Below are positions 1-8,886 of a DNA stretch of 64,000 nt, piece by piece. The stretch lies in assembly GCA_903820085.1 (NCBI GenBank), contig CAIJGA010000015.1:19481-83480 (forward strand), given 5' to 3'. The stretch comes from an uncultured Chlorobiaceae bacterium (GTDB lineage: Bacteria; Bacteroidota; Chlorobiia; Chlorobiales; Chlorobiaceae). The position numbers and the translations under genes were made by a program. How positions within the stretch are numbered: the stretch's first letter is position 1; each line of letters begins with the position of its first letter. The notes under the pieces were generated by a model that ran no database searches, was not told the origin of the DNA, and was given only the letters and a program-made list of their open reading frames with translations.

Positions 1-1287
1 TTCACAATGTTCCGGGTCGTTGATCGAGCAGTCAGCAAGCTTTCCCGGCAGTCCTGAGCTCTCAAGCACCGATTTCCTGCGGGTAAGCTCTTTTGCTCTC
101 CGGGCTGCCTCTCTCGACATGGCTGCACCCTTGACCTTTTCAATGATCATCTTGAGCACATTCGGGTTGCTTTCGGCAAACTCCGAGAGCTGCTCATTGA
201 TAACCGTCTCGACAATACTCTGTGTTTCCGAATTACCAAGCTTCGTTTTGGTCTGCCCTTCAAACTGCGGTTCAGCCACTTTGACCGAGATGACTGCGGT
301 CAACCCCTCTTTGAAATCGTCGCCGGTAAGGGAGAGTTTCAGGTTTTTCAGCAAATCATTTTTCTGTGCATAGGCGTTGAGCGTTCTTGTCAGAGCCTTG
401 CGGAAGCCGGTGACATGGGTGCCACCTTCATGCGTATTGATGTTGTTGACATAGCTGAACACATTCTCCTGATACGAGTCATTATACTGGAGTGCGATTT
501 CAACGATGGTTGTATCCCGTTCACCGTAAAGATAGATCGGCTCTTTCAGCAGGTTGAGGCGGTTCTGATCGGTAAACTGGACAAACTCTTTAATTCCTCC
601 CTCATAATGAAAGATTTCCTGGAATCCTTCGGTATCCTGTACAGTGATGCTGAGCTCCTTGTTCAGGAACGCAAGCTCACGCATGCGGTCGATAATGATA
701 TCCTTGCGCAGCTCGGTCGTCTTGAAAATCAGATGGTCAGGCAGAAAGGTGGTTTTCGTGCCGCGCTGGTCAGATGTGCCGATCGCCTTGACATCGCCCT
801 GGGGAACACCCCGCTCGAAGCGCTGGAAGTAGACCTTTCCATCGCGATAGACCTCGACTTCGCACCATTCTGAAAGGGCATTGACTACCGAGGCGCCAAC
901 GCCGTGCAGACCGCCGGAAACCTTATAGGCACCCTTGTCGAACTTTCCGCCCGCTCCAATGACGGTCATGACCAGCTCAAGTGCAGATTTCTGCTTTTCA
1001 GGATGCATATCCACAGGAATCCCTCGACCATGGTCAATCACCGTGACTGATCCGTCAGGGTTCAGGGAGACAAAAATATAGTCGTTGAAACCGCCAAGCG
1101 TTTCGTCAATAGAGTTGTCGACAATTTCGTAGACAAGATGGTGAAGTCCCCGGCTGTGAATATCGCCAATATACATGGCAGGCCGCATGCGTACATGCTC
1201 AATGCCATCAAGAACCTGGATGTTGGTTGCTCCGTAGCTTGATTCGATCAACGGTGCCACTGGGGAAAGGATATCGTCTTCCTGCAT
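1..1287 (-). CDS. gyrB: DNA gyrase subunit B, partial (C-terminal part beyond left edge)
   Basis: This is the ATPase subunit of DNA gyrase, which with GyrA introduces negative supercoils into DNA. Reading leftward from an ATG at 1287, 429 codons stay open to base 1. The N-terminus carries the GHKL ATPase landmarks: RPAMYIGDI, EIVDNSIDE (N-box), DHGRGIPVD (G1 box) and the GGLHGVGASVVNALS lid. The transducer domain follows. The window cuts the gene just after LPGKLADC, which precedes the TOPRIM acidic motif, so the TOPRIM and C-terminal domains are missing only because of the edge. yraN ends 84 bp upstream on the same strand. gyrA lies about 58 kb away in this window. Identification is secure. 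Confidence 0.97.
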   Translation of the reverse strand, partial: MQEDDILSPVAPLIESSYGATNIQVLDGIEHVRMRPAMYIGDIHSRGLHHLVYEIVDNSIDETLGGFNDYIFVSLNPDGSVTVIDHGRGIPVDMHPEKQKSALELVMTVIGAGGKFDKGAYKVSGGLHGVGASVVNALSEWCEVEVYRDGKVYFQRFERGVPQGDVKAIGTSDQRGTKTTFLPDHLIFKTTELRKDIIIDRMRELAFLNKELSITVQDTEGFQEIFHYEGGIKEFVQFTDQNRLNLLKEPIYLYGERDTTIVEIALQYNDSYQENVFSYVNNINTHEGGTHVTGFRKALTRTLNAYAQKNDLLKNLKLSLTGDDFKEGLTAVISVKVAEPQFEGQTKTKLGNSETQSIVETVINEQLSEFAESNPNVLKMIIEKVKGAAMSREAARRAKELTRRKSVLESSGLPGKLADCSINDPEHCE

Positions 1288-1371
1288 AATAATCAGCTAT
1301 AACTGGTGATATTGAAATTGTACTTCAAGATAATAAAAATGCCGTCATTTTGCTTGCTTATCGGTGCAGAA

Positions 1372-1758
1372 TCAACCCCAGAAGGCATCAGGATAATGAT
1401 CGATGGCAAAAGAGCTTATCCGTTTCCCATCCAGGCCCTGTACTCGAATTGCAACAACATCGAACCTGCAGTCTCCTTCCCCTTGGCGAGATAGCGCAAG
1501 GTAGGCCCTCGCAGCCTTGATGATCTCATGCTGCTTCTTGAGTGTCACCGCCTCAGCCGGGTCTCCTTTGGCAGAAGAAATGCGGGTTTTAACCTCAACA
1601 AAACAAAGGACCTGACCATGTTTGGCGATAATGTCGATTTCATTGCGATGGTAACGGTAATTGCGCTCAAGAATGCGGTATCCCTTGTTCAGCAGATAGG
1701 CGGCGGCAAGTTGTTCGCCCTCCTGACCAAGCAGGTGCGGATCGTACGAGTCGGTCAT
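1372..1758 (-). CDS. yraN: YraN/UPF0102 family endonuclease-like protein
   Basis: A 128-residue protein of the UPF0102/YraN family, which has a restriction-endonuclease-like fold and no firmly assigned role. Family landmarks are visible: [12 protein letters not shown] near residue 12, [13 protein letters not shown] (the conserved E-x-D acidic core) and CFVEVKTR, the E-x-K part of a PD-(D/E)xK-like site. Its ATG overlaps the rnhB stop in an ATGA junction, so the two are probably translationally coupled. An rnhB-yraN pairing is common in bacteria and hints at a role in nucleic-acid maintenance. That role is inferred. Confidence 0.9.
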   Translation of the reverse strand: MTDSYDPHLLGQEGEQLAAAYLLNKGYRILERNYRYHRNEIDIIAKHGQVLCFVEVKTRISSAKGDPAEAVTLKKQHEIIKAARAYLALSRQGEGDCRFDVVAIRVQGLDGKRISSFAIDHYPDAFWG

Positions 1759-2375
1759 GGCTTTTCGCCCAGTTGACGGAGCCTGAAGCTACGTCGGTGA
1801 ATCGGGCATCGTCCGTACACCCTGATTGCATCAACATGAGCCATAGTGGCATAGCCTGCATGACGTTCAAAACCGTACTGCGGATAGTGTACTGCGAAGG
1901 CCATCATAAGCTCATCCCGATGGGTTTTGGCCAGTACCGATGCTGCAGCAATCGAAAAAACCTTTGCATCACCCTTCACGATGGTTTCATAGGGAATCGG
2001 GAGATCCGTTTTGAACCTGTTGCCGTCCACCAAAAGCAGTTCAGGTATGATCGGCAATGATGCTACAGCCAGATTCATGGCAAGCATGGTTGCCTGGAGG
2101 ATGTTGATACTGTCAATCGTTTCCGGATCAACCGCTGCAACGGCCCAGAAGGCTGCTGCGTTTCTAATGGCAGGGGCCAGCAGTTCCCGCTGTTCTGCCG
2201 AAAGCTTCTTGGAATCATTCACCCTTTCCAACTCGCCTCCCTCAGGGCTGAACCAGCGAGGGAAGACGACTGCCGCCGCAACAACCGGCCCGGCAAGAGG
2301 TCCCCGGCCTGCCTCATCAATGCCGCAGACAAGCGCCGCAGATTGCCATCGAGGCCATTCATAGTCGGTGATCAT
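1755..2375 (-). CDS. rnhB: Ribonuclease HII
   Basis: Ribonuclease HII (206 residues) cleaves the RNA strand of RNA-DNA hybrids and nicks 5' of single ribonucleotides misincorporated in DNA. The family signature [20 protein letters not shown] begins near residue 17 and supplies the catalytic D-E pair. A second acidic cluster is in LLVDGNRF, and the conserved [18 protein letters not shown] stretch (Lys, Asp, Ser) follows. Length is normal for the family. It is the first gene of an rnhB-yraN pair that may run on toward gyrB. Confidence 0.96.
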   Translation of the reverse strand: MITDYEWPRWQSAALVCGIDEAGRGPLAGPVVAAAVVFPRWFSPEGGELERVNDSKKLSAEQRELLAPAIRNAAAFWAVAAVDPETIDSINILQATMLAMNLAVASLPIIPELLLVDGNRFKTDLPIPYETIVKGDAKVFSIAAASVLAKTHRDELMMAFAVHYPQYGFERHAGYATMAHVDAIRVYGRCPIHRRSFRLRQLGEKP

Positions 2376-2633
2376 GTTGTGGTTTCCTCAGGCGCACCCT
2401 TTTTATCGTGACTATCTATTTGTTTTTAACCGACAGGAAGAGTTTTGCTCAATAGCAAACGTCAAACAAGTTAGGTGAAATCCTGATAACCGGCCATCCT
2501 TGATGCCTGTCCCGGACAAAATTGTTTCTGATATATTGGTTATTCCAGAGCAAAATCAATTTGCCGCTGATGGAAAAAAGTATTAATGGTGCGAGTACAA
2601 AGCAGGCAAAGCTTTTTTCAGCCCCTTAATACG

Positions 2634-3308
2634 TCAAGACCTTGATAACGCGCTGTTGAGAAAACGAACAAGGGGTTGCACCGCCCGGAAAGCTTCAGCA
2701 AGCTGAGTCACAAATCCAGGATCAGTTACCTCATCATCAGAGAAAAACCGCTGGGTGTAGTATCCCTTGAACTTGAGATACTCTATCGCCGGGTTTGTGC
2801 TTTCATACCCTTTTGGAGGTCTGACCAATTTTCCTGAAGGCAATACACCATCAGGAAAATGGAGCGTAAATTCTTTCTCTGCAATGATTGATTGCCACTG
2901 CTCGAAATGAGTATCAATTTTCCTTCTTGTTTGCTCCAGAACAGCAGGTTCCGGCATATATATTCCTCCTCCGGCAAATGTTCCGCACGGCTCCAGATGG
3001 AGGTAATAGCCTCCCCAGGGGCTCTTTCTGCCACCTTTGTTGATAAAGGAAAACAAATTTGATTTGTAGGGCGATTTGTCTTTTGAAAACCGGATGTCAC
3101 GGTTAATGCGCATGATACAGCTTTTCGGATCAAGACCGGACAAAGCAATATCTCGGTCGAATTCTGAAATCGCAACAAGAAGCTGAATCACCGTCTCAAG
3201 CATTTCGCCACAAGCCTGCTGATACGCGTTCTTGTGTTCAGTAAACCAGATTTTCTCATTGTTGTCCTTCAGTTCCCGGAGAAAAGCGAGGGTTGTATCG
3301 GTAATCAT
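2634..3308 (-). CDS. DUF2461 (TIGR02453) family protein
   Basis: A 224-residue soluble protein recognisable as the DUF2461/TIGR02453 family of unknown function. Typical features are an N-terminal LRELKDNNEKIWFTEHK stretch, the R-x-N-R-D-x-RFSKDKSPYK segment near residues 65-80, and the GGGIYMPEP segment near residues 115-122. No signal peptide or membrane segment is visible. It stands alone: 258 bp separate it from rnhB downstream, and the plus-strand RNase E/G leader lies on its other side. No function can be assigned from context. Confidence 0.85.
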   Translation of the reverse strand: MITDTTLAFLRELKDNNEKIWFTEHKNAYQQACGEMLETVIQLLVAISEFDRDIALSGLDPKSCIMRINRDIRFSKDKSPYKSNLFSFINKGGRKSPWGGYYLHLEPCGTFAGGGIYMPEPAVLEQTRRKIDTHFEQWQSIIAEKEFTLHFPDGVLPSGKLVRPPKGYESTNPAIEYLKFKGYYTQRFFSDDEVTDPGFVTQLAEAFRAVQPLVRFLNSALSRS

Positions 3309-3883
3309 CTGTTTTTTCTTTTACTGAAAGATGGCAAGAAGTGCATGACTGTTCTTGATTTTTATTTGCACTGCAAAATAAGTGTTTTTATTTTTATTGA
3401 TATATGAAATATGTATACGCTTGATTTCTTGTTACAATCAGGGCAATAAATTGTCAGCTTCAGCACCCGTGGCGTTGACGGATCCTGTCTTAATAATGCG
3501 ACCGCTGTATCACCAAAATATCACGTCAGATGCTCTGTGCAGTATTTATGTTAGCTTCAAAGAAATATAGAAGATAAAAAATCGGGAGCTCATCTTTGAT
3601 TCATGAGCGGTGCGAAGCGGCTCCCGCGGTTCCTCCGTGCCGGTCTTGGCGGTTTCCAGCCTATTATTTCTTATCTTGGTTGTCTATTTGTGCTCAGTTC
3701 GGGCCGTTTTCATGGCTGACGGTCGAGGCTGGCTGCTTGACGCAAAAAAATGAGTTCTCGGTTGAGTGTGTTCACTCAGAGAGACCCGCATGGTTTGGGG
3801 GCATGGGTGCTTGTTTTTGTTTTTAAAGAAGTTATAGCAGGGGGGAATCCCCCGGGTTCTTACCATTATAAAAGAGTGAACGA
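3309..3883 (+). promoter_or_regulatory. Hairpin-rich leader upstream of RNase E/G
   Basis: These 575 bases contain no convincing gene. They hold several inverted repeats in the direction of the downstream RNase gene. At 3583-3626 an outer stem cgggagc/gctcccg encloses an inner stem gctcat/atgagc. At 3763-3778 tgagtg/cactca has a 4-base loop. At 3841-3853 ggggg/ccccc has a 3-base loop and ends about 30 bases before the start codon. Enterobacterial rne is autoregulated through a long structured 5' UTR; a similar arrangement here is an inference. Short open frames in the stretch have no recognisable product. Confidence 0.5.
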
Positions 3884-5572
3884 ATGAAGAAGAGTTCGAA
3901 TAAACAGTTGCTGATGAACAAGACCGGTGACGAGATACAGGTTGCGCTGGTTGAGGAGGGCCGTCTGGCTGAATTGATTATAGAACGTCCCGAAAGCAGG
4001 AGAAGTATCGGTGATATTTATCTTGGCAGGGTGCATAAGGTTGTTGAGGGGCTGAAAGCCGCTTTTGTTGATATCGGGCAGAAGTCTGACGGTTTTCTCC
4101 ATTTTTCCGATGTTGGCACGACGAATGAGGATTATCGTGCGCTGATTGAGGATGATGATGATGATGAAAATGGCGGTGCGGACGATGGTGATGATTCGAC
4201 GCAAACTGTCCGAACCGGTGATGAACCGGCGACGGGGGCAAATGTTAAGCAGGCGGCTCGAAGTGGCAGCAAGAAACCTTCAGCAGATGAGGAGGAGCGG
4301 GCTGAAAAAAGGCAGTCCTATACCCAGATGATTGCCGGTAAGCTCAAGCCGAATGACTCCATTTTGGTGCAGGTTATCAAGGAGCCGATCAGCAGCAAGG
4401 GTTCCCGGCTTACGTCCGATATTACCATTGCAGGTCGTTTTATGGTGCTGCTTCCTTTTGGTGGCGGTCAGGTTGCTGTGTCGCGGCGGGTCATTGCACG
4501 CAAGGAGCGCTCAAGACTCAAAAAGCTGGTTCGCTCCATGCTGCCGGAAGGCTTTGGAGCTATTATCCGAACCGTTGCCGAAGATCAGGAGGAGACATTG
4601 CTAAAGCAGGATCTTGAAAAGCTTCTTGCCAAGTGGACGCAGATCGAGGAAAAACTACAGGATGCCGTACCGCCTCAGTTGATTTTTAAGGAGGATAGCA
4701 TCATTTCGAGTGTGCTGCGTGATTCTCTTACCTCTGATGTCACTGAAATTGTGGCGAATTCGCCGGTTATCTACAAGGAGACGCTGAACTATATCCAGTG
4801 GGCAGCACCTGAAATGGTGAAAAATGTCACTCTCTACCAAGGCAAGCTTCCGCTGTTTGAAGGGTATGGTATAGCCAAGGATGTCGAATCGATCTTTTCG
4901 CGCAAGGTATGGCTCAAGTCGGGTGGCTATATCATTATTGAGCATACCGAAGCGATGGTCGTTGTTGATGTCAACAGCGGCAGGTATGCGGCCAAGCGTG
5001 AACAGGAAGAGAACTCACTGAAAACCAACCTTGAGGCTGCGCGCGAGGTAGTTCGGCAGTTGCGGTTGCGTGATATCGGCGGCATTATTGTCGTTGATTT
5101 TATCGATATGCTTGATCAGAAAAACGCCAAGAAGGTGTATGATTCCATGAAAACCGAATTGCGCAATGATCGGGCAAAATCAAATATTCTGCCCATGTCC
5201 GATTTTGGGATCATGCAGATTACGCGTGAAAGAATACGTCCGAGCCTGATGCAGCGGATGGGCGATCAGTGCCCTGCCTGCGGGGGTACCGGTGTGGTGC
5301 AGGCACGGTTTACAACCATCAACCAGATTGAACGATGGCTCAGAAAGTATGCGCTTCAGCACCCGATGAAGTTTCAGCAGCTTGACCTTTATGTCAGTCC
5401 AACGGTTGTTGAGCCGTTGCAGAACAGCGACATGAAGACGGAGCTGAAATGGTTTCTCCAGCACATGCTTTTTGTCCAGGTGAAGCCGGATGAGAGTCTC
5501 AGAAGCGATGATTTCAGGTTTTACAGCAGAAAAAACAACAAAGACATTACCGCCGAATATGGCGATATTTAA
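3884..5572 (+). CDS. rng: Ribonuclease E/G family endoribonuclease
   Basis: A 562-residue single-strand-specific endoribonuclease acting in rRNA processing and mRNA decay. The N-terminus carries an S1 RNA-binding domain (about residues 35-150) interrupted by a low-complexity acidic then basic insert near residues 88-145 that starts with a run of aspartates. The catalytic DNase-I-like part contains VVVDVNSGR with one metal-binding Asp and [11 protein letters not shown] with the second. CPACGGTG supplies the zinc-link cysteines used for dimerisation. There is no long C-terminal degradosome scaffold, so the form is RNase G-like. dapD follows after 24 bp. The long leader suggests post-transcriptional control. 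Confidence 0.94.
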   Translation: MKKSSNKQLLMNKTGDEIQVALVEEGRLAELIIERPESRRSIGDIYLGRVHKVVEGLKAAFVDIGQKSDGFLHFSDVGTTNEDYRALIEDDDDDENGGADDGDDSTQTVRTGDEPATGANVKQAARSGSKKPSADEEERAEKRQSYTQMIAGKLKPNDSILVQVIKEPISSKGSRLTSDITIAGRFMVLLPFGGGQVAVSRRVIARKERSRLKKLVRSMLPEGFGAIIRTVAEDQEETLLKQDLEKLLAKWTQIEEKLQDAVPPQLIFKEDSIISSVLRDSLTSDVTEIVANSPVIYKETLNYIQWAAPEMVKNVTLYQGKLPLFEGYGIAKDVESIFSRKVWLKSGGYIIIEHTEAMVVVDVNSGRYAAKREQEENSLKTNLEAAREVVRQLRLRDIGGIIVVDFIDMLDQKNAKKVYDSMKTELRNDRAKSNILPMSDFGIMQITRERIRPSLMQRMGDQCPACGGTGVVQARFTTINQIERWLRKYALQHPMKFQQLDLYVSPTVVEPLQNSDMKTELKWFLQHMLFVQVKPDESLRSDDFRFYSRKNNKDITAEYGDI

Positions 5573-5596
5573 CAGTAAAACATTTGAAAGTGCTTT

Positions 5597-6460
5597 ATGG
5601 GACAGTATGATGCATTGAAAGAGGCGATTCTTGGCTTTTCATCTCTTGGCGCCAATGCGCTTTGGGAAATTCCTGAAGCGCGCAGCGTTTTTCAACAGTT
5701 CAAGGAGTTGCTCAATGAGGGGCTGGTTAGGGCTGCGGAAAAATCGGGTGGAGATTGGCAGGTCAACTCATGGGTCAAGGAGGGTATTCTGCTTGGCATG
5801 CGTCTCGGCAGATTGCAGGAGAGTTATGTGTCGCTTGATGATCATGGTGCAGGGTTTGCCTTTATCGATAAGGACACCTATCCGCTTAAAAAAATTACAC
5901 TTGCGAATAATGTTCGCATTGTTCCGGGAGGATCGGCTGTGCGGGATGGCTCTTATCTGGCCCCTTCTGTGGTTATGATGCCTCCGGCCTATGTCAATGT
6001 CGGGGCTTATGTTGATGAGGGTACCATGATCGATTCCCATGCTTTGGTGGGGAGTTGTGCTCAGGTTGGCAAAAAGGTGCACCTTTCGGCGGGTGTCCAG
6101 GTTGGCGGTGTGCTTGAACCTGTTGGCGCCATACCGGTCATTATTGAGGATGAGGTGATGGTGGGGGGCAATTGTGGTATTTATGAAGGCACCGTTGTGA
6201 GGGAACGGGCGGTTATCGGTACAGGAGTCATCTTGAATGGCTCAACACCGGTCTACGATCTTGCCCTGAATGCGATTTATCGCAAAACCGCCGAAGCTCC
6301 TCTGGTGATTCCAGCCGGGGCGGTGGTTGTTGCAGGATCACGAAGGATCAAGGGTGATTTTGCCGCTGAACACGGGCTTTCCATCTATACACCGGTGATT
6401 ATTAAATACCGTGATGAACGGACTGACAGTGCAACGGCACTGGAAGAGGCTCTCAGGTAG
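5597..6460 (+). CDS. dapD: Tetrahydrodipicolinate N-succinyltransferase
   Basis: A 287-residue left-handed beta-helix acyltransferase that transfers succinyl from succinyl-CoA to tetrahydrodipicolinate in the lysine/diaminopimelate pathway. An alpha-helical N-terminal domain is followed from about residue 110 by hexapeptide repeats. The DapD hallmarks are [19 protein letters not shown] and [20 protein letters not shown]. The diaminopimelate product feeds peptidoglycan synthesis. It is co-directional with the RNase gene upstream and lies 2 bp from the processing protease gene downstream. Confidence 0.93.
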   Translation: MGQYDALKEAILGFSSLGANALWEIPEARSVFQQFKELLNEGLVRAAEKSGGDWQVNSWVKEGILLGMRLGRLQESYVSLDDHGAGFAFIDKDTYPLKKITLANNVRIVPGGSAVRDGSYLAPSVVMMPPAYVNVGAYVDEGTMIDSHALVGSCAQVGKKVHLSAGVQVGGVLEPVGAIPVIIEDEVMVGGNCGIYEGTVVRERAVIGTGVILNGSTPVYDLALNAIYRKTAEAPLVIPAGAVVVAGSRRIKGDFAAEHGLSIYTPVIIKYRDERTDSATALEEALR

Positions 6461-6462
6461 TT

Positions 6463-8208
6463 ATGCTGCACAACGGGAAGTGTTACCGGGGCCGGCTTTG
6501 GAAAGTTTCCTTGCGCCGGAGTGCGCTGGCCATCATGGTTGGCCTCCTCTTTTCCTGTTGTGTTCCGCTCGCCGCTCTTTCTGCGGCATCTGCACGGTCT
6601 GACGCTCCCCCCTCTATCGATAAAGAGTATTTTGATATTGTCAAAAGTATTGATCTTCTGGGGGAAGTTTATCGCGAAGTTTCAAAAAATTATGTTGATA
6701 CGCTCAATGTCAGCAGGCTGATGTATGCGGGTATTGATGGGATGCTTCGCACCCTTGACCCGTACACCGTTTTTCTTGACGAAAATGATTCGGATGAGCT
6801 TGACGAGTTGACCAGCGGTCACTATGTCGGTATTGGTATCTCTATTGCCTCCATTGACGGGGCCGTTTTTGTTACATCGGTGGCTGATGGATATGCTGCT
6901 TCAAAAGCGGGTATCAAGGTGGGCGACCGTATTGGTGCCATCAACACCCGGAGAGTCACAAAAATGTCGCTGGATGAGGTCAAAGCGCTGATTAAGGGAG
7001 CTTCAGGTTCTTCGCTGACCTTACAGCTTGAGCGTCAGGGAGCATCCTCGTTTTCCGTCAAATTGATGCGGCAGGAGGTTCGGGTGAGTGCGGTGAGTTA
7101 TTCAGGCATTATCGGCGGGAGCGGCTACATTGAAATGAAGAGCTTTGGCACCCGTTCGGCGGATGATGTGCGCGAAGCTTTTAAGGGGCTGTTGCTCCAG
7201 GCCTCGGAGCAGCATATCCCGCTGAAAGGCCTTATTCTTGATCTCCGGAACAATCCTGGCGGACTGCTTAATGTTGCGGTCGATGTTGCTTCACTTTTTG
7301 TCAATAATGGAAGTAAGGTGGTTTCCATCCGAGGCCGCTTACCGGAAATGACAAAATCCTATGTAACTGGGACGCCTCCGCTTGATGCTGAGCTTCCTCT
7401 TGTTGTTCTGATCAACGGCCAGAGTGCCTCTGCGGCTGAAATTGTTGCCGGCGCAATTCAGGATCTTGACCGCGGCGTGATTATCGGTGAGCGCTCTTAC
7501 GGAAAAGGGCTGGTGCAGTCGGTTATAAGGATTTCCTACAATACGGCACTGAAGGTGACCACATCAAAATATTATACTCCCTCAGGCCGTTTGATCCAGA
7601 AAGAGGCCAATAATGCGGTGAGTCAGTCGCGCAAGGTACTTGCGAACATTCAGGGAGAGAAGGCTTCTGAGGTCTTCTATACCAAAGGCAAGCGGAAAGT
7701 GTACGGTGGTGGTGGTATTATGCCTGATATCCAGCTCTCTGATCCGGCGCTCTCCCCCTACCTTTCGTCGCTCAGCAAGAAAGGTCTTCTTTTTCTTTTT
7801 TCCTCCGTTTACCTTTCTACTCACCCCGTCATGCCGTCGCTGCCTCTTGATCGTCCAGCGCTTATGGCATCGCTGGTCAACTTTCTGCATCGTAAAAAAT
7901 TTGTCTATACCTCCGACTCCGAACAGCGTTTCAGTGAGTTCAGGGAAAGTATAAAGAAGGGGCAACCGGCAAGTACTGACAGCATTCTGAAATGCTACAG
8001 TGTTCTTCAGCATGAACTTGAGCGGCTCAAGGAGCAGGATATGCTGAAGGAGTCGGGGGATGTTGCGCAGGAACTTGAAGTGGAAATTGTCCGTCATTAT
8101 AACGAACACATGGCACGGCATGCCGAGCTTGACCATGATCTTGCGGTTAAAAAAGCAATCGAACTGTTTTCTGATTCCCGCAGCTATTCAAGGATTCTTC
8201 ATCCTTGA
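6463..8208 (+). CDS. ctpA: C-terminal processing peptidase (S41 family)
   Basis: A 581-residue exported serine protease of family S41A that trims or degrades periplasmic proteins from their C-termini. A signal peptide (basic start, hydrophobic core around residues 18-40) comes first. A PDZ domain follows at about residues 120-205 (GHYVGIGISI, KAGIKVGDRI). The catalytic Ser lies in GQSASAAEIVAGA and the general-base Lys in SYGKGLVQS. The tail of about 150 residues beyond the protease core is charged and helical. The last codons fall inside a 14-bp palindrome shared with the convergent gene, and both proteins end in SYSR plus four residues. Confidence 0.93.
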   Translation: MLHNGKCYRGRLWKVSLRRSALAIMVGLLFSCCVPLAALSAASARSDAPPSIDKEYFDIVKSIDLLGEVYREVSKNYVDTLNVSRLMYAGIDGMLRTLDPYTVFLDENDSDELDELTSGHYVGIGISIASIDGAVFVTSVADGYAASKAGIKVGDRIGAINTRRVTKMSLDEVKALIKGASGSSLTLQLERQGASSFSVKLMRQEVRVSAVSYSGIIGGSGYIEMKSFGTRSADDVREAFKGLLLQASEQHIPLKGLILDLRNNPGGLLNVAVDVASLFVNNGSKVVSIRGRLPEMTKSYVTGTPPLDAELPLVVLINGQSASAAEIVAGAIQDLDRGVIIGERSYGKGLVQSVIRISYNTALKVTTSKYYTPSGRLIQKEANNAVSQSRKVLANIQGEKASEVFYTKGKRKVYGGGGIMPDIQLSDPALSPYLSSLSKKGLLFLFSSVYLSTHPVMPSLPLDRPALMASLVNFLHRKKFVYTSDSEQRFSEFRESIKKGQPASTDSILKCYSVLQHELERLKEQDMLKESGDVAQELEVEIVRHYNEHMARHAELDHDLAVKKAIELFSDSRSYSRILHP

Positions 8209-8218
8209 ATAGCTTTTC
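8182..8218 (+). terminator. Palindromic terminator shared by convergent gene ends
   Basis: A perfect 14-bp stem (8182-8195 with 8201-8214) and a 5-base loop, followed on the plus strand by tttt. It covers the last codons and stop of the protease gene and the last codons of the convergent membrane-protein gene. It looks like the plus-strand terminator. On the minus strand the same stem lacks a T-run. Confidence 0.75.
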
Positions 8219-8886
8219 AATTGCGTCTGTTTATACTCCCGGATTTTATGGTGTGCACCGATGACAATCATGAGATTGCTCACCGTCAGCAGGCTTTCGG
8301 CCAATCCGTGCAGCAGGTCGTCATGGGAAAGTGTTGGATATCCTCGCACCTGGGTGGCAAGGTACATGCAAAAAATCGTAACGGAGATGAAGACCAGCAC
8401 AAACCAGAAGCCGGCGACGGTCAGCGGGGAAAAAATAGTACGGTCGCGACGGTAGAGAATCAGCAAGAGAACCAGAAAGGTGATATAGACCACGCTCGAT
8501 AATTGCAGAATGGCGTCAAAGATATCTGCTCCAAACCAGGATTGTGGCTTGCCGGCAATCATGATGGCGGCAAATGCAGCCATAGAGCCAGTGGAAGAAG
8601 ATTTTTTTGTCGATTTCAGCAGGTTCATGGTTGCAAGCAGGAGCGCGGTGCTACCAAAGAGATTGATGAGTTCCGACAGGTCGAGAAGCAGCGGAATGGA
8701 GTCACCGGAGATATGATAGCCCAGCACAAAAAAACTGCCGCTCCAGTGCGGCAGCATGGCAAGACCAAAGAATCGGATATCGCGTCGGGCGGTTATTTTT
8801 CCGTAGTGGAAGAGCAGGGCAGCGGCAACTCCCCACTCAAGGGCTGATGAAAGATGAATAATCCAGTTTGGAAAAGAGAGCAGCAT
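8188..8886 (-). CDS. Ycf49-like membrane protein (DUF2499 plus DUF3593-like)
   Basis: A 232-residue integral membrane protein with about six hydrophobic segments. The N-terminal half (PNWIIHLSSALEWGVA, then LAMLPHWSGSFFVLGYH) resembles DUF2499/Ycf49, a family known mostly from cyanobacteria and plastids. The C-terminal half (TVAGFWFVLVFISVTI, then LHGLAESLLTVSNLMI) resembles DUF3593, usually a separate cyanobacterial gene. The function of both is unknown. The start ATG directly abuts the bchP stop, so it should be co-transcribed with the chlorophyll reductase gene, which suggests a photosynthetic-membrane role. Family assignment rests on remembered motifs; the fusion is my inference. Confidence 0.7.
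   Translation of the reverse strand: MLLSFPNWIIHLSSALEWGVAAALLFHYGKITARRDIRFFGLAMLPHWSGSFFVLGYHISGDSIPLLLDLSELINLFGSTALLLATMNLLKSTKKSSSTGSMAAFAAIMIAGKPQSWFGADIFDAILQLSSVVYITFLVLLLILYRRDRTIFSPLTVAGFWFVLVFISVTIFCMYLATQVRGYPTLSHDDLLHGLAESLLTVSNLMIVIGAHHKIREYKQTQLKSYSRMKNP

Noticed and set aside
415..873. 152-codon plus-strand frame
   Set aside because: It is antisense to the continuous gyrB reading frame, which carries all family motifs.
3596..3826. 76-codon frame in the RNase leader
   Set aside because: It is Cys/Trp-rich with no recognisable domain and overlaps the hairpins; it does not look coding.
8221..8847. Plus-strand frames opposite the Ycf49-like gene
   Set aside because: They are charged, low-complexity products without motifs, while the minus-strand frame encodes coherent membrane helices.
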